Of a stretch of DNA of 11,608 bases, positions 1-7,162 are shown in pieces. The notes under the pieces are model-generated. The model worked only from the letters and a program-made list of their open reading frames with translations, had not been told where the DNA came from and ran no database searches. Source of the DNA: DATNBT01 sp964579765 (GTDB taxonomy: Bacteria; Acidobacteriota; Vicinamibacteria; Vicinamibacterales; CAVVIG01); assembly GCA_964579765.1 (NCBI GenBank), contig CAZOIK010000261.1, positions 1-11,608 of the forward strand. The letters are read 5' to 3'. The translations under genes and the position numbers were made by a program. The first letter of the stretch is position 1; every line of letters starts with the position of its first letter.

Positions 1-739
1 TCGTGTTCATCACGGCCGACGCATCCGCGCTCGCACTGGCGGCGACGAGTGACGGCGCCGCCGACACTCGTGCGCTGCCGCCGATTTCGAGGCTCACGCC
101 GGGCGCGCTCCTCAGGCTTTCGAGGCCGTTGGCGGCAGCGAGCGCCCGAGCCGCGCCGGGGTTGCCGCCGCGCGTCGCGACCGCGAGCGCGCTGTCGGCC
201 GATCCGGTCGGCACGGTGGACGGCATCGCCGTCGAGGACGGCGTGCTCGAGTCGGCCGGCAGGGGATCGCCCTGCTCGGTCATCCCGAGGCTGAGCGATG
301 ATCGCAGCGGCACGCCGTCTTTCGAGAAGAAGTCGATCGTCTCCTTGTACTGATTCAACACGCCCTGGAAACGGAACGCGCCCCAGTGGAAGACGACCAC
401 CGCTGGCGACGACGCGCCGCTCTTCTGCGTGCTGGCGTTGCCGGGTGACGGCCGCAGAAACCCAGCAATCTTCGACGTCGTGTTGCGGATGTCCTCTCCG
501 GTGTCGGTGTTGTCGAAGATCGCGTCGAAGGACAGCTTGGCCGAGTACGTGGACGCCGACTGCGACTGGCCCGTGCGGTTCGGCTGATTCTGCTGCGACG
601 TCGAAGCCTCGAGCGAATAGGACAGAGAGATCGGGTTGAAGTCGAAGTCGATGCGCGCGCTCTCGTTCTGTTCGTCCTCGCTCTTGACGAGGTACGCGCG
701 CGTGATCGCGCTCGCGTCGATTGGGGTCGCAAACGCCAT
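1..739 (-). CDS. eCIS tube-initiator / LysM-type protein (Pvc7/Afp7-like), 3' end outside the window
   Basis: The frame is open from an ATG at 739 to the left edge (246 residues seen). Residues about 29-155 match the CIS tube N-terminal family of Pvc7/Afp7: an IDFDFNP start, SLSYSLE, AKLSFDAIFDNTDTGED, then VVVFHWGAFRFQGVL and DFFSKDGVPLR. In that family this domain joins the inner tube to the spike/baseplate, and a LysM motif follows. Here a Ser/Pro/Thr-rich linker (about 155-190) is followed by GNPGAARALAAANGLESLR and a GVSLEI segment, which resemble only the second half of a LysM. The ATG forms a TGATG overlap with the stop of the upstream tube gene. A second ATG directly before it (742) would give an ATGA overlap instead. 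A G-rich stretch precedes both. The C-terminus is not seen, so a full LysM further on cannot be excluded. Confidence 0.85.
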   Translation of the reverse strand, partial: MAFATPIDASAITRAYLVKSEDEQNESARIDFDFNPISLSYSLEASTSQQNQPNRTGQSQSASTYSAKLSFDAIFDNTDTGEDIRNTTSKIAGFLRPSPGNASTQKSGASSPAVVVFHWGAFRFQGVLNQYKETIDFFSKDGVPLRSSLSLGMTEQGDPLPADSSTPSSTAMPSTVPTGSADSALAVATRGGNPGAARALAAANGLESLRSAPGVSLEIGGSARVSAAPSLVAASASADASAVMNT

Positions 740-1227
740 CATGCCCCCGGCAGTGTCGGCGACACCGCGAACAGCCCCTCATGCGCGAGGTGCAGCTCTT
801 CGATGCCGACCTCGGTGCCGCGGCCGTTGAGGTCCGCGAACTTGAACTTGACCGGCATCGCGCGCTGCAGTTGCCACGCGCGCACGGCAGCGCCGGAGAC
901 GTCGAGCACGTTGATCGTCACCTGCAGTCGCGGCGCGTAGAGCCCGGTCGCCACGGCCTGGAAGATGTTCCAGAGATCGGCGGTCGCGCTGATGCCGCGC
1001 TTCAGCACGACGGTCGCGAACGTCGTCGCGCCGGCCCGGACGCCGGCACCGTAATTGCGGCCGCCCTCCTTGACTACCTTCGCCTCCATCGTCGCCTCGA
1101 GCCCCGTGCACTCGGAGAAGGCGCCTTTGCACACGTTGAGGGAGTCGCTGCTCGCGGCGCCGCGGAGATCGTCGGGCCGGAACTCGACCTGGAAGCGGAA
1201 AACGTGGAGCGGCGTGTCGTCGGCCAT
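739..1227 (-). CDS. eCIS second inner-tube protein (Pvc5/Afp5-like, gp19 tail-tube family)
   Basis: This 162-residue protein has the gp19/Hcp-like tail-tube fold signature: an N-terminal FRFQVEF strand, GAFSECTGLEA (35-45), VVLKRGI (73-79), the QRAMPVKFKFADLNGRG segment (121-137) and IEELHLAHEGL near the end. The same blocks occur in the tube protein at 3130-3591 (FSDVSGL, VTLKRGI, RGAIPLKYTGPTL, MEEIVLSVEGF), so the two are paralogues. In PVC and Afp particles the Pvc5-type copy forms the specialised tube layer next to the baseplate; that role is inferred here from its place after the second sheath gene and before the Pvc7-type gene. I chose ATG 1227 because GGGAG lies 7 nt upstream and the stop of the preceding gene overlaps it (TGATG). 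A GTG one codon earlier (1230) is the alternative start. Confidence 0.9.
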   Translation of the reverse strand: MADDTPLHVFRFQVEFRPDDLRGAASSDSLNVCKGAFSECTGLEATMEAKVVKEGGRNYGAGVRAGATTFATVVLKRGISATADLWNIFQAVATGLYAPRLQVTINVLDVSGAAVRAWQLQRAMPVKFKFADLNGRGTEVGIEELHLAHEGLFAVSPTLPGA

Positions 1228-3113
1228 CACGCGGCTCCCAGCAGCTGCGCCTGGAGCTCGGCGCTGGTGGCGCTGCCGGTCTGCACCGTCAGCGTCACGG
1301 TGATGAGCTCGATCGCCGCCGCCGCCTGGAAATCGACGATCGCGACCATCCGGCCGTTGTCGATGTCCGACTGCGTCATCGTCGTGCGGTCACAGCGGAC
1401 GTCGAACGCCGCGGCGGGCGTCGCGCCGTCGAACGCGCCGAGGCTCCACAGTCTCGTCATCAGATCGCGGACGGTGCGCTCGAGCGCCGACCACAGCGCG
1501 GGCCCATTCGACTCAAAGAGGTGCGTCTCGCCGAAGTGCCGCGCCATGCGACTGACGACGGAGACGAGACGGTTGATCGGCGCAGGCCGGTACGACTCGC
1601 CGGGATATGTCGTGACGTCGCTGAGCAGCCGAATGCCCGAGGGCGTGAAGCCGAACAGGCTGAGTCGCACGACGAGCGGCTTGGCCACGCCGTTGCGCCA
1701 GACCGGCGCGACGTCGGGGACGAGTGTTTCGTACGTCGGAAGCGCGGGCACCAGATCGACGAGATCGGCTGGGGGAATCTTCGTCGCGCTCGTGAACGTC
1801 CCGCGCAGCAGCGCGTTGCGCGCCAGCACGCCGGCGAGGGTGCCGTCTGGCGCTTCGAGGCCCTCGAGGACGACGTTGGATCGCGTGCTGCGCAGCCACG
1901 GATACGCCAGCTGCAGAAAGGCGCTTGACGCGGACTGGCCGCTCGCGGCGTCAACTTCGGGCAGCACGGCGGCGACGGCGTCGTGCACGTTGGCGGCCAG
2001 CGCGTCGGCGGGCGGCCCCTCGAGCGCGGGCGAGAACGGCTCCTCGAAGGGGAGCGGCATCGCGGCGACGAACTGCACTTCGCGCAGCCGACCCGCGGAC
2101 AGCCGGCCGATGACGGCGCGCAGCGTCCCACTCCACGCCCTGTAGGCGCCGGCGTCGAAGCGCGGAGCAGGCAGAGGATACGTCCGTTTCTCCGTGGTGG
2201 CCGCCGCCGGCACGCACGGCACGAACCGTTCGGGTCCGCTCGACAGACTCTCGGTCTCGCCTTGCGCGACGGCGATCGTTGGCGCGTGCAGCAGCGGGAG
2301 ATCGGGCAGCAGCAGAAACGAAACGTCGGGCAGGCCCCACAGATGCGCGAGCCCGTGCCATGACGATTGATCGCCTTCGCTGCCGTCGATGTTGGTGACA
2401 GGATCCGTGCCCAGCAGAAACGCGCGTGCCGCGGCGCGATCGGTGTCGTCGCCCACGGGGTCCCCGGTGCGGACGACGTAGCAGCGCTTGCCGCCCTGCG
2501 CGAAAAACGACTGCACCGCCAGCGCGAGATAGTCGGTGCCGACCGCCTGACTCGAGGTGCCGTCGTCGTACAACGCCTGAAAAGCAGCGAAGTTGTCGAG
2601 CGGGATCGGGACGTCGAAGAGCGCGTCGCAGTTGCGCGCCTGCGGGCCGTCGATCCATCCGTTGTCGCGCAGCCAGTCGCGTTTGGCGTCGGGCAGCGGC
2701 GCGACAGGTCCGGCGTCCTTGGCGGCGCGGACAGTAATGGTGTTGCTGACGTTGAGCGTTCCGGCGGTGACGGTCAGGCGATCCGGATCCTGCGCGGCCG
2801 TCTGGTCGGTGGTGTCGATCCCCTTCTTGCGCAGCGGGTCGGTGGTTGAGCCCGGCGTCACGTCCACAAGCGACCAGCCGTCCACGACCGTGCCGTCCAC
2901 GGGCACGATCTCGCCCGCGAGCACGCGCACGAGGTCGTCCTTCTTGACGTCGGCGAGTTTCACGTCCGCGGTCGCCGTGCCGGTGACCTTGTGGGCGCTG
3001 TCGGGCACGAGCGAGCGCCGCAGCCGCACGAGGCCGATGAAGCAGGCCACGTCGGTGCGGCCCAGGTCGAGCGGCGCCACCGGCAGATCGGGTTCGAACA
3101 CAATCCGGCTCAT
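1227..3113 (-). CDS. eCIS second sheath-like protein (Pvc4/Afp4-like) with an inserted beta domain
   Basis: This 628-residue protein ends like a contractile tail sheath. VRCDRTTMTQSDIDNGRM (572-589) is nearly identical to the C-terminal motif of the main sheath at 3610-5370. The preceding blocks SYRPAPINRLVSVVSRM and FESNGPALWSALERTVRDL also fit the sheath C-terminal domain. Residues about 190-215 (DYLALAVQSFFAQGGKRCYVV) match the main sheath's NYLALSVKAFFDNGGSQLYV. Between the N-terminal strand and that block lies an insertion (about 40-130) whose residues 51-98 resemble a P-type ATPase actuator domain. In PVC/Afp particles the Pvc4-type copy sits at the baseplate end, which fits its coupling here to the Pvc5-type tube gene. 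The ATG has no Shine-Dalgarno: the 7 bases before it are TCCTCCC. Translation may depend on coupling to the tube gene, whose stop ends 16 nt upstream. Confidence 0.88.
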   Translation of the reverse strand: MSRIVFEPDLPVAPLDLGRTDVACFIGLVRLRRSLVPDSAHKVTGTATADVKLADVKKDDLVRVLAGEIVPVDGTVVDGWSLVDVTPGSTTDPLRKKGIDTTDQTAAQDPDRLTVTAGTLNVSNTITVRAAKDAGPVAPLPDAKRDWLRDNGWIDGPQARNCDALFDVPIPLDNFAAFQALYDDGTSSQAVGTDYLALAVQSFFAQGGKRCYVVRTGDPVGDDTDRAAARAFLLGTDPVTNIDGSEGDQSSWHGLAHLWGLPDVSFLLLPDLPLLHAPTIAVAQGETESLSSGPERFVPCVPAAATTEKRTYPLPAPRFDAGAYRAWSGTLRAVIGRLSAGRLREVQFVAAMPLPFEEPFSPALEGPPADALAANVHDAVAAVLPEVDAASGQSASSAFLQLAYPWLRSTRSNVVLEGLEAPDGTLAGVLARNALLRGTFTSATKIPPADLVDLVPALPTYETLVPDVAPVWRNGVAKPLVVRLSLFGFTPSGIRLLSDVTTYPGESYRPAPINRLVSVVSRMARHFGETHLFESNGPALWSALERTVRDLMTRLWSLGAFDGATPAAAFDVRCDRTTMTQSDIDNGRMVAIVDFQAAAAIELITVTLTVQTGSATSAELQAQLLGAA

Positions 3114-3129
3114 GGGAGGATGAACGGCG

Positions 3130-3591
3130 TTACGGCGCCGGCTCGATTTCGAAGCCTTCGACGGACAGCACGATTTCTTCCATTGCGACGTCGCCGGCGC
3201 CCTTGCCGGAGAGCGTCGGGCCCGTGTACTTCAGCGGGATGGCGCCGCGCAGCTTGTACTTCTGCACGGCAGCGTTCGACTCGTCGCGCAGCGTGATCAC
3301 GACTTCCTTCTTGGCCTCGACGCCGTATTTGCGCGTCTCGGTGATCCAGGCCCAGAAGTCCAGCGAGCTGACGATGCCGCGCTTGAGCGTGACGTCGCCG
3401 ACCTTGTGCGCGCCGGGAATCTTGCGCACGTGCGGCTCGGGCTCGCTGCCGTTGCGGTACTCGGAGACGTGGATGTCGGTCGAGAGACCGCTCACGTCGG
3501 AGAAGCCGCCGAGGATCGTGTCGGGGCCGTTCGGGCCCTTCCAATCGACCAGGAAGTTGTAGGACGGGTACGGTGCGGTGCGATCAGCCAT
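3130..3591 (-). CDS. eCIS main inner-tube protein (Pvc1/Afp1-like, gp19 tail-tube family)
   Basis: This 153-residue protein is of standard length for a phage-tail-like tube subunit. Its blocks are YNFLVDWKG (11-19), FSDVSGL (30-36), VTLKRGI (67-73) followed by LDFWAWI, the RGAIPLKYTGPTL hinge region (115-127) and the final strand MEEIVLSVEGF (137-147). All are typical of the T4 gp19-like family. Rings of this protein stack into the inner tube that the sheath drives through the target envelope. The gene follows the main sheath gene with an 18-nt gap. AGGGAG precedes the ATG by about 13 nt, a rather long spacing. The order sheath then tube is swapped relative to the classic pvc1-pvc2 order. Confidence 0.93.
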   Translation of the reverse strand: MADRTAPYPSYNFLVDWKGPNGPDTILGGFSDVSGLSTDIHVSEYRNGSEPEPHVRKIPGAHKVGDVTLKRGIVSSLDFWAWITETRKYGVEAKKEVVITLRDESNAAVQKYKLRGAIPLKYTGPTLSGKGAGDVAMEEIVLSVEGFEIEPAP

Positions 3592-3609
3592 GGCGTTGTC
3601 TCACTCCCT

Positions 3610-5370
3610 CTAGCTGCGCGCGTCGGCGGTCTTCTGGCCGATGCGGATGATGACGAACTCCGCGGGCTTCAGCAGCGCGACGCCGACGAGGCAGATCATC
3701 CGGCCGTTGTCCCAGTCGTTCTGGGTCATCGTCGTGCGGTCGCAGCGGACGAAGTACGCCTCGGCGTCCGACGTGCCGAACAGGTTGCCTTCCATCAGCT
3801 CGTTGTGGAGGAACTCCTCGACCGATTCCTTCACGCGCGCCCACAGGATCGGCCCGTTGTTTTCGAACACGGCCCACTGCGTGCCGTTGTCGATCGAATG
3901 TTCGAGATAGACGAGATACCGGCGGACGTTGATGTACTTGACCTCGGAGTTCGACGACACGGTCCGCGCGCCCCAGACGCGATAGCCGCGGTCGGGGAAG
4001 AAGCGCAGGCAGTTGATGCCGAGCGGGTTGAGGTTGCCCTGCTCGGCGAAGTTGATGTTGCGCTCGAAGCGCAGCGCGCCGAGCACGACCTCGTTGGCCG
4101 GCGCCTTCGCGACGCTGTGCTGCGTGTCGTTGCGGGCGAAGATGCCTGCCATGGCGCCAGAGGGCGGAATCGTGATCTCGTTGGGAATCGCCGTGCCCGG
4201 ACGTGCGAGCGGGTTGGGCATCACGACCCAGGGCGTGTAGAGCGCCGCATAGCTCGAGTCGATCCTGCTGCGCACGGTCTTCACGTCCGAACCGATGGCG
4301 TTGGCCGGCGTGTCGAGGATGGCGACGCGATATGCCCGCGTCTTCTCGACGTGCTCGATGAGCGTGTTGATCACCTGGTCGGCCGTGGACGACTTCGACC
4401 CGGTTGGAATCGTCGTGAACGCCGACGAGCCGGGCGCCGCGACGATGGCGATGTCTTCAAGGGCGTCGAGCGCCTGGAGCGCCGTGTCGTAGTCGGCGTT
4501 GACTGGTTCGGCGCCGTCGTTGCCGCCGCTCATCGCGAAGCTGGCCGTCGTGGACGCGCTCGTGTCCGGGAAGAGCGCGGCGGCGAGCGTGGCGGCGTTC
4601 AGGTTCTTGCCGATGGCGAACGCGATCTGGTTCTCGAGCACGTCGATGTGCCGCGGGGGCGTCTGACCGAGCACCGTGCCGACGTACAGCGGGTGATTCG
4701 CGTCGAGGCCGAGGCCTTCGTAGACGCTCGTGCTGCCCGATGCGCTCGGCGCCGTCACGGTCACCGTGTAGAGCGCGAGCTTCGCCGGCAGCGCGGTCGT
4801 GTCGAGTTTCGTGGCGGTGTCGCCCACCTTCGTGAAGGTCGATCCCGATCCGTTCGTGTAGTAGATCTTCGCGTCTGGATCGTAGAGGAGCGAGCCGGGC
4901 GGCAGGCTTTTCACGCTCTGCGTCGGCGCGGAGATGAGCGAGACCGTGACGGTCGTGTCGTTGAGGGCGCTCCCGGGGAAGCGCGCCGTCACGGCAACCT
5001 TGTCGTCGGCGGCCGTGCCGCTCGTCGCGAGGCCCTTGTCGGTGCTGCTCGCCGGCGTGAACACGCGCGACACGTAGAGCTGCGATCCGCCGTTGTCGAA
5101 GAACGCCTTCACGCTCAGCGCGAGGTAGTTGGTGACGTCCTTGCTGCCGAGCGTCAGATCGTCGTAACTGCCGTAGATCGACGCGAAGTCAGAGAAGCTC
5201 GTGAGCAGCTCTGGCGGGGTCGTTTCGACGCCGGTGTCGGGGCACGGGGAATTGGGGCCGGTCAGCGCCGGCCCGACGAAGGCGGCCGTGCTCGTGCCGA
5301 CGCCCTCGATGGACGGAGCACGAAAGCTCGTTTCCTCGACGTACACTCCAGGTGCTAGGTACTCGCCCAC
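3610..5370 (-). CDS. eCIS contractile tail sheath protein (Pvc2/Pvc3-like)
   Basis: This 586-residue sheath subunit begins with EYLAPGVYVEE and IEGVGTSTAAFVGPAL, a start typical of eCIS and R-type-pyocin-like sheaths. NYLALSVKAFFDNGG follows at 81-95. Residues about 100-350 are a variable, beta-rich, Ser/Thr-rich region likely exposed on the particle surface. The C-terminal sheath domain has NPLGINCLRFFPDRGYRVWG (448-467), FENNGP (502-507) and the VRCDRTTMTQNDWDNGRM motif (541-558). It polymerises around the tube in the extended state and contracts to drive injection. The start codon is GTG, with a perfect AGGAGG 4 nt upstream that overlaps the stop (TAA) of the preceding gene. This is the strongest ribosome binding site in the operon and fits the high copy number expected for sheath protein. 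Confidence 0.96.
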   Translation of the reverse strand: MGEYLAPGVYVEETSFRAPSIEGVGTSTAAFVGPALTGPNSPCPDTGVETTPPELLTSFSDFASIYGSYDDLTLGSKDVTNYLALSVKAFFDNGGSQLYVSRVFTPASSTDKGLATSGTAADDKVAVTARFPGSALNDTTVTVSLISAPTQSVKSLPPGSLLYDPDAKIYYTNGSGSTFTKVGDTATKLDTTALPAKLALYTVTVTAPSASGSTSVYEGLGLDANHPLYVGTVLGQTPPRHIDVLENQIAFAIGKNLNAATLAAALFPDTSASTTASFAMSGGNDGAEPVNADYDTALQALDALEDIAIVAAPGSSAFTTIPTGSKSSTADQVINTLIEHVEKTRAYRVAILDTPANAIGSDVKTVRSRIDSSYAALYTPWVVMPNPLARPGTAIPNEITIPPSGAMAGIFARNDTQHSVAKAPANEVVLGALRFERNINFAEQGNLNPLGINCLRFFPDRGYRVWGARTVSSNSEVKYINVRRYLVYLEHSIDNGTQWAVFENNGPILWARVKESVEEFLHNELMEGNLFGTSDAEAYFVRCDRTTMTQNDWDNGRMICLVGVALLKPAEFVIIRIGQKTADARS

Positions 5371-5379
5371 GGCTCCTCC

Positions 5380-6150
5380 TTAAAGAGCGATCGACAAGGT
5401 CAGATGGCTCTCGGTGCCGCGCCCGATCTGCGCGGCCTGCGACGCCTGCTTCAGGCTCGCGTTGGTCAAAGCGTTCAACACATCGTCTGGATCCGGCACC
5501 CACGCGTCGTCTGGCGCGGCGTGCGCGGGATCGAAGTAGGCCGTCGCCGTGACGTCGATCGTCGCGGTGATGACTGCGCCGTCGCCGCTGTCGCTCTCCG
5601 ACTGACGCACGCCTGGCACCGCCAGCACGCCTTCGCCGCGCTGGTCGCACACGCCCGCCGTCAGCTCGGTGCCGTCGCTCTTGCGCGTCAGACGAAGCAC
5701 GGCCCACGGCAGGCCGGGATCGGTTGCCGCTGATCCGGCCTTGCGGACCGAGCAGCGCAGGACAGCCCAATTCAGGCCGAGCGGCGCCGCCGGCGACGGG
5801 TAGAGGCGCACGTCCTGCGCGACCATCGACGAAAAGGTGTCGCTCGCCGCGTCGGGAATGCGCGGCACCTTTACCTGGACGCGGCGCGGCAGATAGCGCC
5901 GCAGGTCGGGAACAATCGTCACGTCGTACGCCACCGCGCTCGGCCACGGCAGCGCCGGATAGAACTGCGCCGTCTGATCGCGAAGTCCGGGGGCGTTGAA
6001 GACGACGAAGTAGCCGCTGCCGTTGCGACGAAGATCGAGCGCGTCGCTGACGACGTCGCCAGGATCGGCGACGTGCTGCGTCGTGCACGCATCGACGCAG
6101 TGGAAGGCGCCGAGCACGCGCCGATCGACGTTGGCGAGGACCGTCGTCAT
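5380..6150 (-). CDS. eCIS accessory protein with two carboxypeptidase-regulatory-like beta modules
   Basis: I cannot name a specific family with certainty for this 256-residue protein. Two features recall the carboxypeptidase-regulatory-like modules often found with, or fused to, Pvc16-type proteins: a SGYFVVFNAPGL segment (45-56), and a region at 113-181 starting VRLYPSPAAPLGLNWAVLR and ending CDQRGEGVLAVPGV, in the position of the usual 'T-D-x-R-G-E' turn. The C-terminus (220-256) is acidic then Ala/Gln-rich, possibly helical. The gene overlaps the DUF4255 gene by 4 nt (ATGA) and its stop overlaps the sheath ribosome binding site, so it belongs to the particle operon. A role as a cap or terminator partner, or as a surface decoration, is inference. 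There is no signal peptide. Confidence 0.72.
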   Translation of the reverse strand: MTTVLANVDRRVLGAFHCVDACTTQHVADPGDVVSDALDLRRNGSGYFVVFNAPGLRDQTAQFYPALPWPSAVAYDVTIVPDLRRYLPRRVQVKVPRIPDAASDTFSSMVAQDVRLYPSPAAPLGLNWAVLRCSVRKAGSAATDPGLPWAVLRLTRKSDGTELTAGVCDQRGEGVLAVPGVRQSESDSGDGAVITATIDVTATAYFDPAHAAPDDAWVPDPDDVLNALTNASLKQASQAAQIGRGTESHLTLSIAL

Positions 6151-6737
6151 GCCGTCCCCGTCTGCGGCTGGATCTGGAACCGGGTCGCGACGACCGGGCC
6201 GGCCGGCACGACGGTGCGATCGACGCGCACGAAGCGCGCGAGATAGCCGACGCTCAGGCGGTACTTCGGGCCGAGCGCGTCCCAGATGCGAAGGATGTCC
6301 TCGAGACTGAGGTTGACGGGGATGAGGTGCACCGTGTCGTCGGCATCCCAGCCCGCGTTCTTCGAAAGAATCGCCGCGTCGAGCACCGGGTTGGTCTCAA
6401 GCTGCTGCATCACCCAGCCGAGAATCGTCTGCTCGGCTTCGGCGTCGCTGCCCCAGTACGTCAGCAGGTAGTGAAGATCGAGGAACAGCGTCGGCTGCAG
6501 ATCCGGGCGTCCGGCGATGCGGCTCGGCGAGCGGAGTTGTTCGTTGCGCGTGACGCGGTGCAGGAAGATTGACACCAGCTGATCGAAGTTCGTCGTGTCC
6601 TCGCCGGCGATCTCCGCGCTCGCCACCGAGCGGAAGCTGCAGGTCAGGCCGGCGTCCTTCAATTCCTGCGGGTAGCTCTGCGTGAGGTAGTCGGCGATCG
6701 CCTTGCCGACCGAGTAGACGGCGCGAAAGTTAGCCAC
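6147..6737 (-). CDS. eCIS tail terminator/cap protein, DUF4255 family (Pvc16/Afp16-like)
   Basis: This 196-residue protein matches the Pvc16 N-terminal domain (DUF4255). It has an N-terminal helix with AVYSVGKAIADYLTQSY, the SIFLHRVTRNEQLRS block, the LFLDLHYLLTYWGSDAEAEQ block (usually LxLDLHYLLTxYG), ILGWVMQQLETNPVL and a LSLEDILRIWDALG block. In Afp and PVC particles this protein caps the tube and sheath end and fixes particle length. The start is GTG at 6737, overlapping the stop of the small upstream gene as GTGGCTAA (8 nt), with AGGA about 9 nt before it. It overlaps the next gene by 4 nt (ATGA). Unlike the afp/pvc order, where the gene comes last, here it comes near the start of the operon. 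Confidence 0.93.
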   Translation of the reverse strand: MANFRAVYSVGKAIADYLTQSYPQELKDAGLTCSFRSVASAEIAGEDTTNFDQLVSIFLHRVTRNEQLRSPSRIAGRPDLQPTLFLDLHYLLTYWGSDAEAEQTILGWVMQQLETNPVLDAAILSKNAGWDADDTVHLIPVNLSLEDILRIWDALGPKYRLSVGYLARFVRVDRTVVPAGPVVATRFQIQPQTGTA

Positions 6738-6993
6738 GCGACGGGTCCTGCGACACGTAATCGCGAATCGCGCCCGCGGCCGACGGCAGCAGGCCGTACA
6801 GATGCATCGTGCCTTCGCCGCGATGCTCGACCCAGCCGAGCGCTACGAGTTCGTCGAGCACGTCTTCCACCTCCGCCGGCGTCGCGATCGATCCGCGATC
6901 CAGCCACCAGATCCGAATCCCTTCGGCCGAGTCCCGAGCACCAGGATGGAGCGTGAGGTAGCGCAGGATCTGCAGCTTCAGGTCTTCGCGCAT
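6730..6993 (-). CDS. small winged-helix-like protein, first gene of the eCIS operon
   Basis: This 87-residue protein has a predicted alpha-alpha-alpha-beta-beta pattern typical of winged helix-turn-helix proteins: REDLKLQILRYLTLHP (2-17), a second helix around SAEGIRIWWLDRG, then TPAEVEDVLDELVALGWVEH (39-58), an EVxxxLxxLxxxGWVE recognition-helix-plus-wing pattern, then MHLYGLLP. The frame stays open further upstream, but the sigma-54 promoter at 7018-7033 predicts a transcript start near 7007. That makes ATG 6993 the first usable start, with AGGCGA just before it, and excludes the longer versions from 7092 or 7149. The stop overlaps the start of the DUF4255 gene by 8 nt. An autoregulator of the operon is the simplest guess; a non-DNA-binding assembly role is possible. 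Confidence 0.7.
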   Translation of the reverse strand: MREDLKLQILRYLTLHPGARDSAEGIRIWWLDRGSIATPAEVEDVLDELVALGWVEHRGEGTMHLYGLLPSAAGAIRDYVSQDPSRG

Positions 6994-7017
6994 TCGCCTG
7001 ATTGCCGGCGACGAGGC

Positions 7018-7033
7018 TGCAATGCGATTGCCA
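7018..7033 (-). promoter_or_regulatory. sigma-54 (-24/-12) promoter of the eCIS operon
   Basis: On the minus strand the bases read TGGCAATCGCATTGCA. This matches the sigma-54 consensus TGGCAC-N5-TTGCW at 10 of 11 defined positions, with exact GG-N10-GC spacing. The predicted start is near 7007, about 14 nt before the ATG at 6993. An enhancer-binding protein gene is the immediate upstream neighbour. The match is seen directly; promoter activity is inferred. Confidence 0.78.
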
Positions 7034-7084
7034 CGCGTGCGCACGCGGAAATACTCAGCGTTTGGGGCGATGCCGATTTCGTCG

Positions 7085-7102
7085 TGCGGCATCGACGCCG
7101 CA
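7085..7102. promoter_or_regulatory. candidate enhancer site 1 (inverted repeat TGCGGC-N6-GCCGCA)
   Basis: This perfect dyad, TGCGGC-N6-GCCGCA, extends by one more pair (7084-7103). It is centred about 86 nt upstream of the predicted sigma-54 start. It has the same half-sites and spacing as the dyad at 7163-7180. Binding by the neighbouring sigma-54 activator is inferred from position only. Confidence 0.5.
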
Positions 7103-7162
7103 CGCAATCGCGTCATGCGGCGTGCGCGTCCGGCGAGCGGGCGCGGCATCGGCGCCCGGTGG

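Noticed and set aside
721..2145. 474-codon open frame on the plus strand opposite the second tube and sheath genes
   Set aside because: Antisense to two recognised genes, low-complexity composition and no family resemblance.
3406..5358. 650-codon open frame on the plus strand opposite the sheath gene
   Set aside because: Rich in Arg and Val, no recognisable domain, and exactly antisense to a clear sheath gene. It is a by-product of GC-rich codon use.
6994..7149. Longer start for the small winged-helix protein
   Set aside because: It would begin upstream of the predicted sigma-54 transcript start and has no ribosome binding site.
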